In this document: positions 1-8,002 of the stretch, in pieces | How the letters are laid out: each line of letters starts with the position of its first letter | Numbering within the stretch: position 1 is the first letter of the stretch | Assembly: GCA_044234005.1 (NCBI GenBank) | Contig: JBIIJE010000012.1 | Location: 1-42,729 of the forward strand | DNA: 42,729 bases | Direction of reading: 5' to 3' | Source: OLB11 sp044234005 | Lineage (GTDB): Bacteria > Bacteroidota > Bacteroidia > Chitinophagales > Chitinophagaceae | Program-made: the position numbers and the translations under genes | Notes under the pieces: model-generated | Database searches by the model: none | What the model saw: the letters and a program-made list of their open reading frames with translations, nothing else | What the model was told of the DNA's origin: nothing

Positions 1-1286
1 ACTTTCCCGGTTTCATCTTTTTTAAATTCATGACATTGAACAATGTAAGCATGTTTCAAGCGCACTTGCAATCCTTGTCCTAGACGGAAATACTTTTTAG
101 GAGGGTCTTCCATAAAGTCATCACGCTCTATCCAAATTTCTTTACTGAATGAAATCTCTCTATGTCCACTATTTTCATCTTCAGGATTATTCTCTGCTAT
201 CAATTTCTCTGTTCTGCCATCTTCATAATTAGTAATAATTAATTTGATCGGATCAAGTACAGCCATGCGACGGAGTGCAATCTTATTTAAATCTTCGCGC
301 AGACAAAAATCGAGTAGAGAAATATCTATCATATTATCGCGCTTCGCGATACCTATTTTATCACAAAACTCTCGTATGGAAGTGGCAGTATATCCGCGCC
401 TACGAAATCCACTGATTGTAGGCATACGTGGATCGTCCCAGCTTTCTACTATCTTATCGTTTACCAGTTGTAACAATTTTCTTTTGCTCATCATGGTATA
501 AGTCATATTCAATCGAGCAAACTCATATTGTTTGGATGGAAAAATTGCTAAATTCTCAATGCACCATTCATATAATTCGCGATGTGGGACAAATTCTAAG
601 GTGCAGATTGAATGTGTTATTTTTTCGATACTATCACTTTGTCCATGGGCAAAATCGTACATTGGATAAATGCACCATGCGTCACCTGTTCGATGATGAT
701 GTGCATGTTTGATGCGATAAATAACCGGATCTCGCATCAACATATTAGTATGCTTCATATCAATTTTAGCACGAAGCACTTTGGCGCCATCTGGAAATTT
801 TCCATCGCGCATGGCTCGAAACAAGTCTTTATTTTCTGCTACACTTCTACCTCGATAAGGACTATCTGTTCCTGTAGTGGTAGGTGTTCCTTTAAGCGCA
901 GCAATTTCTTCAGGGGTTGAATCATCAATATATGCCAATCCCTTTTCAATTAATTTACATCCGAATTGGTAAAGTTCTTCAAAATAATCAGACGCATAAA
1001 GTTCGTTATCCCAACTAAAACCTAGCCATTGAATATCTTCTTTGATACTCGTAACGTACTCAACTTCTTCTTTTTCAGGGTTGGTATCATCGAAACGCAA
1101 ATTACATTTCCCATTATATTTTTTTGCTAAGCCAAAATTCAAACATATGGCTTTTGAATGTCCAATGTGTAAATAACCATTAGGTTCAGGAGGGAATCGA
1201 GTGTGCACACGACCTTCGTGTTTGCCATTTGCAATATCGGCTTCAATAATTTCTTCTATAAAATTGATATGTTTTTCTTCATTCAT
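1..1286 (-). CDS. glnS: Glutaminyl-tRNA synthetase, N-terminal 428 residues (C-terminus outside window)
   Basis: Class I aminoacyl-tRNA synthetase that charges tRNA-Gln with glutamine in the cytoplasm. I translated the minus strand from ATG at 1286-1284. The frame stays open to the window edge, which explains why no complete ORF is found here. The protein opens with an N-terminal stretch leading into RFPPEPNGYLHIGH (HIGH signature, residues 40-43). It continues with the DTNPEKEEVEYV segment of the catalytic core, a second-half signature MMSKRKL (about 265-271, the KMSKS equivalent), and the start of the anticodon-binding beta-barrel region. The bacterial enzyme is usually about 550 residues, so roughly 120 are missing. 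It is divergent from recQ, with 226 bases between the start codons. Identity is close to certain from the ordered motifs; only the C-terminus is unseen. Confidence 0.96.
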   Translation of the reverse strand, partial: MNEEKHINFIEEIIEADIANGKHEGRVHTRFPPEPNGYLHIGHSKAICLNFGLAKKYNGKCNLRFDDTNPEKEEVEYVTSIKEDIQWLGFSWDNELYASDYFEELYQFGCKLIEKGLAYIDDSTPEEIAALKGTPTTTGTDSPYRGRSVAENKDLFRAMRDGKFPDGAKVLRAKIDMKHTNMLMRDPVIYRIKHAHHHRTGDAWCIYPMYDFAHGQSDSIEKITHSICTLEFVPHRELYEWCIENLAIFPSKQYEFARLNMTYTMMSKRKLLQLVNDKIVESWDDPRMPTISGFRRRGYTATSIREFCDKIGIAKRDNMIDISLLDFCLREDLNKIALRRMAVLDPIKLIITNYEDGRTEKLIAENNPEDENSGHREISFSKEIWIERDDFMEDPPKKYFRLGQGLQVRLKHAYIVQCHEFKKDETGK

Positions 1287-1512
1287 GGTATAAATTCCTG
1301 TTCTAATAAGATAGGTTTCAAAACTAAGTTATTTCATTATCATACTCAAATATGAAGTATGAATTGATAGTTACTTGTGTTGGAAAAGGTGGGCGACCTC
1401 TATTTTTGAATTTCCCCTCATGACTGCAATTTTGATATGAATTCTTCTAAATTTAATAAGTGTTTAGAGTCATTTATTAAATAGATTTAATATAATTTCG
1501 GGTATTTCCCAA

Positions 1513-3426
1513 ATGACTCCGCTTTCCGTTTTACAGCAATATTGGCACTATGATTCATTTCGTGATTTACAAGAAGAAATTATTTTCGAAGTATTACAGG
1601 AGAATGATGTGCTTGCCATATTGCCAACAGGTGGTGGTAAATCGTTATGTTACCAATTGCCAACTATTTTACTAGATGGTGCTTGTTTAGTTATTTCGCC
1701 ACTAATCGCCCTCATGCAAGATCAGCACAGAGATTTAAACGAGAAAGGCATTGCTAGTTTATACGTTCATAGTGGATTAAATCAAAAGGAAGTTGAAGCT
1801 GCTTTTGCGGAAATGACAACGGGAGATTATAAATTTATTTTCCTATCACCTGAAAGATTACAAACGCAATTATTGAAAGACTATTTGCCAAATTGGAATA
1901 TTCGATTAATTGCGGTTGATGAGGCGCATTGTATTTCGCAATGGGGTTATGATTTTCGGCCTCCTTATTTGCGTATTGCAGAAATAAAGAAAATATTACT
2001 CGATGTCCCCATCATAGCACTCACGGCAAGTGCAACACCAAAAGTTCAAGATGATATTATTGAAAAATTGGAAATTTCGACAGCAAAAAAATTCATTGGC
2101 TCTTTTCAACGTAAAAATATTTCGATAAGTTGTTTATCAGAAAGCTATAAGCTTAAAAAAATATGCGATATACTTCAAAAAGTTAAAGGTTCAGCATTGG
2201 TTTATTGCCGAAGCAGATTGCGAACCAAAGAGGTGAGTGATGCTTTATGTGCTATTGGTTTGCAAGCAAATTTCTATCATGCAGGTTTGTCAAGTGTCGA
2301 AAGAGAATTGAAACAGAATGCTTGGATAAATAATGAAACCCGCATCATGTCATGTACTAATGCGTTTGGTATGGGTATACACAAGTCAGATGTAAGATGT
2401 GTAATTCATTATGATTTGCCTGAGAGTCCAGAAGCCTATTACCAAGAAATAGGAAGGGCAGGACGTGATAATCATAAGTCCTATGCGATTGTACTTTATA
2501 GTGAACAAGACCTTCATAAAATGATGAGCGATTCAGTTTTAAAATTTCCAAGTATTCAAAAAATTCAGGAAGTTTATCAAGCTGTATGCAATTACGTAGG
2601 AGCAGGTATTGGAAATACTGAATTAGAAGTTTTCGATTTTAACATGAGTGATTTTTGTCGAGCTTTCAAACTCAATACACTAGAAGCATATGCTGGTATT
2701 CAGGTACTTGCTCAACAAGGTTTTTGGCAATTAAATGATGGGTTTCAGCAAAGTGCGCAAATACAAATTCTTGCCGATAAATTTACGCTCCAAGAAATAG
2801 AAAAAATGTATCCTGAGATGGATGAAGTGATTAAACAATGTCTTCGTTTATACAATAGTTTATTCCATCACCCAACTAAAATTAATGAGTTCCAAATTGC
2901 ACAAAAATTATCTGTAGCAGTTGATTATGTAAGTGATATATTAAGTAAAATGCATAATCTTAAATTGATTGAATACATAAGACCCAATCAAACTCCTAAA
3001 CTTACATTTTTACACGATAGAGTTATTGCTTCGCATCTTAGCATTGACATGCAATTACAAGAACGTTTGAGAAGGCAGCATGAAGAGCGCATTGCGTTTA
3101 TGAAAAATTTTGCTGAAGAAAATAAATCATGTCGATTGAACACTTTAGTAAATTATTTTGGGGAGCAAACAAAAGAAGATTGCGGTATTTGTGATAATTG
3201 TCTAAGAAAGAATATCACAAGCAGCAAAAAAACTTTCGAAGAAATAAAACAAACTATACTCGAATCTGTGGAGATCAACTCAACCACAACAATACATCAT
3301 ATCATGGCAAAATTTTCGAGTATTAAACAAGGGGAGGCAAGGCGTATAATAAGATTTATGCTAGATGATGGTATATTGCACTTGACTGATGCTGACACTT
3401 TAATGATTAATAAAAAAATAGAATAA
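1513..3426 (+). CDS. recQ: ATP-dependent DNA helicase RecQ (637 aa form without HRDC)
   Basis: 3'-5' superfamily 2 DNA helicase for recombination and repair. Visible motifs are Walker A GGGKS (residues 40-44), DEAH (136-139) inside the RecQ stretch DEAHCISQWGYDFRP, the ASATP motif III, and a motif VI region ending QEIGRAGRD. The four zinc-binding cysteines are C540, C557, C560 and C563, in the order CRLNTLVNYFGE...CGICDNC. In E. coli RecQ this zinc module follows almost directly after the helicase lobes. Here about 200 residues lie between, followed by only a short winged-helix-like C-terminus (about 575-637), and I see no HRDC domain. Bacteroidota carry RecQ paralogues of about this length. 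The ATG lies 13 bases after an A/T-rich TAATTTCG sequence. The stop codon overlaps the next gene by one base (TAATG), suggesting translational coupling. Confidence 0.95.
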   Translation: MTPLSVLQQYWHYDSFRDLQEEIIFEVLQENDVLAILPTGGGKSLCYQLPTILLDGACLVISPLIALMQDQHRDLNEKGIASLYVHSGLNQKEVEAAFAEMTTGDYKFIFLSPERLQTQLLKDYLPNWNIRLIAVDEAHCISQWGYDFRPPYLRIAEIKKILLDVPIIALTASATPKVQDDIIEKLEISTAKKFIGSFQRKNISISCLSESYKLKKICDILQKVKGSALVYCRSRLRTKEVSDALCAIGLQANFYHAGLSSVERELKQNAWINNETRIMSCTNAFGMGIHKSDVRCVIHYDLPESPEAYYQEIGRAGRDNHKSYAIVLYSEQDLHKMMSDSVLKFPSIQKIQEVYQAVCNYVGAGIGNTELEVFDFNMSDFCRAFKLNTLEAYAGIQVLAQQGFWQLNDGFQQSAQIQILADKFTLQEIEKMYPEMDEVIKQCLRLYNSLFHHPTKINEFQIAQKLSVAVDYVSDILSKMHNLKLIEYIRPNQTPKLTFLHDRVIASHLSIDMQLQERLRRQHEERIAFMKNFAEENKSCRLNTLVNYFGEQTKEDCGICDNCLRKNITSSKKTFEEIKQTILESVEINSTTTIHHIMAKFSSIKQGEARRIIRFMLDDGILHLTDADTLMINKKIE

Positions 3427-4421
3427 TGAAGTTTGGAATAGTAGGTATGGGAAATATTGGCAAGCGACATGCTGAGCATATTATCCAGCATCCCGAGGCT
3501 GAATTAGTTGCATATTGCGATTTGAAAGAATCTAGCGAAGTCTTCCTACGCGAAACTTCTTTTTATCAATCATTAGAAGAAATGTTTGCGCATGAAAAGT
3601 TAGATATTTTGAATATATGCACCCCAAACTATTTGCATTGCGAGCACACAATAAAATCGTTGCAGGCAGGCTGCCATGTAGTTTGCGAAAAGCCCATGAG
3701 TTTAAGTACAAAGGAGAGCGAGAGTATGATTAAAGTTGCTGAACAATGCAAGAGAACTATTTTCGTAGTAAAACAAAATAGATATAACGAACCTGTTCAA
3801 CAAGTCAAAAAACTACTTTCAAATCAAAGCTTAGGTAAAATACTTTTTGTGCAAGTAAATTGTTTTTGGAATCGAAATGAAGCATATTATTTGGAAAGCA
3901 ATTGGCGAGGAAAAAAATTATTAGATGGGGGTTGCTTGTTTACTCAGTTTAGCCATTTTGTAGATATTCTGTATTATTTATTTGGAAAGGTAGAAGTCAA
4001 TGCAGGCTGTGTGAAAAACTTCCAACATCCATACACCGAAATTGAAGATACAGGCTCATTTGTTATGCATACAGAAAATGACGCCTTGGTAAATTTCAAT
4101 TTTTCAACGTGCGCATTTGAAAAGAACATGGAAGGAGCTATTACGATTTTAGCAGAAAAAGGAACTGTAAAAATTGGTGGACAATATTTAAATACAATCG
4201 AGTATCAAAATATTCAAGATATATCATTGCCTCCTATTCAGATACAAGCCAAATCGAATGACTATGGTAAATACCAGGGTAGTATGAGTAATCACGATAA
4301 GGTAATTGACAATGTAATAAAAACTCTCCAAGGTAAAGATGTAATTATGACCAATGCCGAAGAGGGGAAAGATGTGGTAGCTATCATTGAAGCAATGTAC
4401 ACTTCGGTGCAATCTATGTAA
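3426..4421 (+). CDS. wbpB: Gfo/Idh/MocA oxidoreductase, WbpB/WlbA-like UDP-sugar dehydrogenase
   Basis: NAD-dependent oxidoreductase of 331 residues. The Rossmann motif GIVGMGNIG is at residues 4-12 and the family EKP signature at 88-90. The middle of the protein (KQNRYNEPVQ, then VNCFWNRNEAYY, then LFTQFSHFVDILYYLFG, then TEIEDTG) matches what I know of the WbpB/WlbA subfamily. Those enzymes oxidise UDP-N-acetylglucosaminuronic acid at C3 while making 2,3-diamino sugars for surface polysaccharides. The first base of the ATG is the last base of the recQ stop codon, so it is probably co-translated with recQ. No aminotransferase, acetyltransferase or epimerase of that pathway lies nearby, so the substrate is inferred from subfamily resemblance only. 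A generic Gfo/Idh/MocA sugar dehydrogenase is the fallback call. Confidence 0.82.
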   Translation: MKFGIVGMGNIGKRHAEHIIQHPEAELVAYCDLKESSEVFLRETSFYQSLEEMFAHEKLDILNICTPNYLHCEHTIKSLQAGCHVVCEKPMSLSTKESESMIKVAEQCKRTIFVVKQNRYNEPVQQVKKLLSNQSLGKILFVQVNCFWNRNEAYYLESNWRGKKLLDGGCLFTQFSHFVDILYYLFGKVEVNAGCVKNFQHPYTEIEDTGSFVMHTENDALVNFNFSTCAFEKNMEGAITILAEKGTVKIGGQYLNTIEYQNIQDISLPPIQIQAKSNDYGKYQGSMSNHDKVIDNVIKTLQGKDVIMTNAEEGKDVVAIIEAMYTSVQSM

Positions 4422-4511
4422 TAGCATTGTAAAGCTCTAAAATGCTAATTATCAGTGTTTTGGAATGCTATGTGATTTCATATATATAAAATCACTAAAA
4501 AAATATATCAT
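4422..4511. other. Short intergenic segment with overlapping inverted repeats
   Basis: TAGCATT at 4422-4428 can pair with AATGCTA at either 4441-4447 or 4464-4470. A second dyad, GTGATTT (4472-4478) with AAATCAC (4489-4495), follows. Neither is followed by a T-run on the plus strand, so these are not convincing terminators of the upstream gene. They may be operators, a weak RNA structure, or chance in AT-rich DNA. Confidence 0.35.
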
Positions 4512-5257
4512 AAAAAAAATTTACAACTTTTCATCTTATCATGCCTTGCTCTATCAGTAAAAAGTCAGGATCAAGGTGAACATCGAAATTGCAATTCAGC
4601 AGAACATTTATAAGAAATGTTGGATAACGATCCTGAATTTGCGAAGCGCAGAGATTGATTGAGTCAGAAACACAAGCTTACATGAAAGCAAAAGGAAATA
4701 CCGTTCAAATTCCAGTGGTTGTTCATGTTGTCAACAATACAGCAACTCAAAATATAAGTGATGCGCAAGTTCAATCTCAAATTGCCGTGTTGAACGCAGA
4801 CTTTAGAAAGTTGAATGTTAACTTCAGTTCAACACCTATTCTAATCCAAAGTCTTGCAGCTGTTTGCATGTTTTAGGATACTAGTTAGTTAAAAAGCCCT
4901 GACCGCACGCACATATTTGCTTATGGTGCTTTCCCAAACTCAATACTTGAATCGAGTGGTTGTAGTAGAATTTCTAGCCAACTTGATGAGTCAAATAGTG
5001 TTGCGAGAATTACAGATAGTAATATGCAGTTGTTCCCAATGTTACCTTCTGATAAATTACATATTGAATCGCTCGTGTTGATTTAAACACCTACGTAATC
5101 AATATTTAATTCAAAAGGACAATGTGCGGCTAAAAATTAATTAGCTTCCAACACGGCTTTTGAAGTAAACACTTCAAACTTGCCTGAAGGAATTTATATC
5201 CTAGAAATACGAAATTCAGAAAAGCGATTTGTAAGAAAAACTGTGATTCAACATTAA
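4512..5257 (+). pseudogene. Decayed T9SS-exported M43 (pappalysin-like) metalloprotease
   Basis: Pieces of one protein appear in order but in different frames. From about 4512 a signal-peptide-like stretch (NLQLFILSCLALSVKSQ) runs into EHRNCNSAEHL, a stop, EMLDNDPEFAKRRD and another stop. After a shift, IESETQAYMKAKG runs into IPVVVHVVNNTATQNISDAQ and VLNADFRKLN (up to about 4875). Near 5030-5065 MQLFPMLPSDKLHIES resembles the start of a type A T9SS sorting domain, and NLPEGIYILEIRN ending at the TAA at 5255-5257 is its end. The family normally carries a HEXXHXXGXXH zinc site in the middle. I find no trace of it, so the catalytic core is deleted or unrecognisable. No single frame covers the region and no usable start is seen. 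Inference: a former secreted protease, now dead. Confidence 0.82.
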
Positions 5258-5284
5258 TTAGGTTTATTGTGTGATAATAAAATG

Positions 5285-5308
5285 AGCTCTCGAAAGAGAG
5301 CTTTTTTT
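5285..5308 (+). terminator. Rho-independent terminator after the dead protease gene
   Basis: A perfect 7-bp stem, AGCTCTC (5285-5291) with GAGAGCT (5296-5302), closes on a GAAA tetraloop and is followed by a T-run at 5302-5308. It sits 27 bases after the protease stop codon, so it remains as the old gene's terminator and insulates the next gene, which starts at 5338. Confidence 0.9.
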
Positions 5309-5337
5309 AAACAAACTAGCCAAAGTATATTTGCTGC

Positions 5338-6759
5338 ATGCAATCATTCATTGAGAAAGAATTAGGTTCAAAGCAAATTATAAGTACAGCTGCATTAATG
5401 CGAGCAGGCTCTAACCGACAGTATTATCGCATAGTAACAAAAGCAGGGAGTTATATCGCTTGCGAGAATAGTAATATTAATGAGAATGAATCTTTTTTCT
5501 ACTTCTCGCATTTTTTTTACCAAAAGAATATCCCAGTACCACAAGTATTTTATATTAGTGAAGATCGAACAAAATATATCCTAAACGATTTAGGGCATAT
5601 AACGCTGCTTGATCTTATTATACAAGAAGGCCATTCAGAAAAAGTATATGAGTTATATCAAGGCATTTTGCAAAAATTGGCTGAGATGCAAATTAAAGCA
5701 AGTGCAGATATAGATTATGGAAAGTGTTTTGCAGCTAAGCAATTTGATGCCCAAATGGCATTAGCAGATTTGAATTATTTTAAATATTATTTTTTAGACT
5801 TTCAAAAAATAGACTATGATAAACAAGCATTGCAGCAAGAATTAGATAATTTAAGCCATGCAGTTGGAAATATTGAAGAGCTTTTTTTTATGTTTCGGGA
5901 TTTTCAAGGACGAAATATTATGATTCAGGAGAATAGGTGTTACTTCATAGACTTTCAAGGCGGAATGAAAGGTCCTTTACAGTATGATGTTGCCTCTTTA
6001 TTGTGGCAAGCAAAAGCAGAGTTGCCACTCGCGTGGAAAAATGATTTATATGCATATTATAAATCAGAAGTGAAGCAATACATCGGCATAGATGAAGTTA
6101 AATTTGACAGACAATATTCATACTTACTATTGGTACGCTTGTTACAAGTACTAGGTGCTTATGGCTTGCGGGGCTTGATTGAAAGGCGGCCGCATTTCTT
6201 GAGTAGTATTCCACATGGTTTGCAAAATATAGCCACATGGTTGAAGCTTTATAATTTAAACGATTATCCAATATTGCATAGTTTATTACAGATAATTACA
6301 CATGTTAATCTTATTGAGAGTTATCAAATTCCTCAAGCAAATGGGAATACAAAATTGAAAGTATTAGTGCAAAGTTTTTCTTATAAAATAGGAGGTATTC
6401 CTAAAGATGAAAGCGATAATGGTGGTGGTTTTGTTTTTGATTGCAGAGGTGTACTCAATCCGGGCAGATTTGAAGAGTATAAAAAATTGACTGGTAGAGA
6501 TGCGCCTGTGATTGAATTTTTAGAAACAAAAACTAAGGTTCATGATTTTTTACAAGGTGTCAAACAAGTAATTGATATTAGTATTGAAGATTATTTGCAA
6601 CGTGGATTTGATAGTTTAATGATTAGCTTTGGTTGCACAGGCGGACAACATCGTTCGGTATATTGTGCTGACGTGATCGCAACATATTTGCAAGAAAAGT
6701 ATCATTTACAAGTCGAAGTAAAACATGTTCGACAGGAAGAAAAGGCATGGGTGAATTAA
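5338..6759 (+). CDS. APH/AmgK-like phosphotransferase fused to a RapZ C-terminal domain
   Basis: A 473-residue two-domain protein. Residues 1 to about 330 have the aminoglycoside/choline-kinase fold signature: the catalytic-loop equivalent FRDFQGRN (D188, N193) and the metal-binding YFIDFQGG (D205) followed by GPLQYDVASLL, which most resembles cell-wall sugar kinases of the AmgK type. Residues from about 340 resemble the C-terminal domain of RapZ, with FVFDCRGVLNPGR, TGRDAPV and the hallmark GCTGGQHRSV at 432-441. In E. coli, RapZ controls glucosamine-6-phosphate synthesis through small RNAs and its C-terminal domain binds RNA. The N-terminal P-loop domain of RapZ is absent here. Such fusions are, to my knowledge, a Bacteroidota feature. 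Inferred role: phosphorylation of an amino sugar (N-acetylmuramate/GlcNAc recycling) with a regulatory or sensing domain. No MurU-type nucleotidyltransferase follows. A drug-resistance role is unlikely. Confidence 0.85.
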   Translation: MQSFIEKELGSKQIISTAALMRAGSNRQYYRIVTKAGSYIACENSNINENESFFYFSHFFYQKNIPVPQVFYISEDRTKYILNDLGHITLLDLIIQEGHSEKVYELYQGILQKLAEMQIKASADIDYGKCFAAKQFDAQMALADLNYFKYYFLDFQKIDYDKQALQQELDNLSHAVGNIEELFFMFRDFQGRNIMIQENRCYFIDFQGGMKGPLQYDVASLLWQAKAELPLAWKNDLYAYYKSEVKQYIGIDEVKFDRQYSYLLLVRLLQVLGAYGLRGLIERRPHFLSSIPHGLQNIATWLKLYNLNDYPILHSLLQIITHVNLIESYQIPQANGNTKLKVLVQSFSYKIGGIPKDESDNGGGFVFDCRGVLNPGRFEEYKKLTGRDAPVIEFLETKTKVHDFLQGVKQVIDISIEDYLQRGFDSLMISFGCTGGQHRSVYCADVIATYLQEKYHLQVEVKHVRQEEKAWVN

Positions 6760-7038
6760 GCAAAATAATATTCTCCTTGATAACTTATAAATCTGTGCAA
6801 AGAGTATTTTATTGATGAGGCTTTGTTCAATTTTTACTTTGCTTAACAAATTATTCTTGGTTATAAGATTTACACTTCGAAATCATTCGAAATAGGGCAT
6901 AAATTATAAATTACTTAAATTTTAGGCGCTTGCTTGTATAAAAAAATCAAGTTATAAAGAGTTATATTAGTATAATACCTTAACTTGTTGCCTATATTTA
7001 TGCATACAAAAAACCTAGTAAGAATAACGATCAACATC
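6760..7038. other. Intergenic region without recognisable gene
   Basis: A 279-base AT-rich spacer between the fusion kinase and the secreted unknown protein. I see no coding remnant, no T-run terminator hairpin and no convincing promoter box. The sequence CTTG-TATAAAAAAAT-CAAG near 6932-6950 is a weak dyad only. Confidence 0.4.
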
Positions 7039-7662
7039 ATGAACGATATAAACAAGAATTTAATTACTCTATCCATGTTGCCCATCTTGGTATTGCTAAC
7101 TTGTTCAAGTTTCTATTTAAATGCTGAAGCGTTGATTTATAAGGTTATGAAAGGGAATGAGATTGTTGGCGAATTTAGAATAGACAGAGTTAAATCAAAT
7201 GATATTACAGAGTTTACATCGCATTCAATCGTAAAGGTTAATATGCTTCTGACCATCAAAGTAACGGATAACATGAAAGTTAGCTATCATGGAAACAGAT
7301 TGCAAACCGCACAACTTTATCGAACTCTAAATGGAATGGTTCGTGTAAATAATTCTACAACATGGAATGGGAGTGCTTATTATATGACAAATAAAAACAA
7401 GGATGTTACGATACAAAATCAATTTATTTATTACAGCACAGCTTCCTTATATTACTTTGAACCTACAAATATTCCATTTGTTTTTTCGGAGAATTTTCAG
7501 AAAATGGTACCCGTAAAGTCAATTGGGAATAGAAAATATATGTTAGAGTTGCCCAATGGAAATAGAACTAGTTACACCTATTCAAATGGTATTTGCACGA
7601 TGGTTGAAGCTAAAACAGACTGGGCAGATATTCGCTTTGTATTACACAAAAAAATAGTTTAG
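7039..7662 (+). CDS. Exported protein of unknown function (207 aa)
   Basis: I do not recognise a firm family; the shape recalls DUF6134-type Bacteroidota proteins. I chose the ATG at 7039 because it gives a compact signal peptide (MNDINKNLITLSMLPILVLL, cleavage probably after LNAEA). Upstream in-frame ATGs at 6985 and 7006 would add a long N-tail. The mature part is rich in short beta-strand-like segments (EALIYKVMKGNEIVGEFRID, then alternating polar/hydrophobic residues), as in a small periplasmic or outer-membrane-associated beta protein. The segment LLTCSS contains a cysteine, but without a clear lipobox spacing. There are no catalytic motifs. It stands alone, with 279 bases upstream and about 340 downstream free of genes, so context gives no hint of function. 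Confidence 0.7.
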   Translation: MNDINKNLITLSMLPILVLLTCSSFYLNAEALIYKVMKGNEIVGEFRIDRVKSNDITEFTSHSIVKVNMLLTIKVTDNMKVSYHGNRLQTAQLYRTLNGMVRVNNSTTWNGSAYYMTNKNKDVTIQNQFIYYSTASLYYFEPTNIPFVFSENFQKMVPVKSIGNRKYMLELPNGNRTSYTYSNGICTMVEAKTDWADIRFVLHKKIV

Positions 7663-8002
7663 TGCCATTAAACTGACATGCTGCGTACAGATTATCTTTT
7701 CATAGAGTCGATTCCGAAAAGGCAATGTGTATTTGAAGTTTGATTTTAGTAAAAGATATCAAATGAAGTTAAAAGCTAAATTTAAAGATTAAGATCAAAT
7801 GAAGATAATTGTGAATGGCAGCGTGTTAGCAAAATATTGAAACTTATTATAGTTGAACAGGCGAGCTCGTAAATACTACGAAGATGCATTCATTAAGATT
7901 GGACAACCCGAGTTGTCAAATAGAACACATTCAAATGGGCAGTATGAATTGCCATAATGTGTCTTCGATTAACTTATTTTGTTTAACTTTATTGTATTAA
8001 AA
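7663..8002 (+). other. Intergenic region, possibly holding a worn gene remnant
   Basis: No intact gene. One open stretch at about 7855-7957 reads RRARKYYEDAFIKIGQPELS followed by NRTHSNGQYELP and a stop. The GQP...T.SNGQYEL pattern looks like the end of a carboxypeptidase-regulatory-like beta-sandwich repeat. Upstream of it all frames are interrupted. It could be a gene fragment, but the match is too short to name. Confidence 0.3.

Noticed and set aside
244..920. Three plus-strand ORFs in the first kilobase
   Set aside because: They are antisense shadows of glnS, whose minus-strand frame is open with all synthetase motifs.
5338..6759. Aminoglycoside resistance gene
   Set aside because: The kinase domain does resemble APH enzymes, but the fused RapZ domain and AmgK-like motifs point to cell-wall sugar metabolism, and there is no mobile-element context.
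7855..7957. Short ORF resembling a carboxypeptidase-regulatory-like repeat end
   Set aside because: About 33 residues with stops immediately upstream; too little to call a gene or a named pseudogene, so kept only as a note on the intergenic region.
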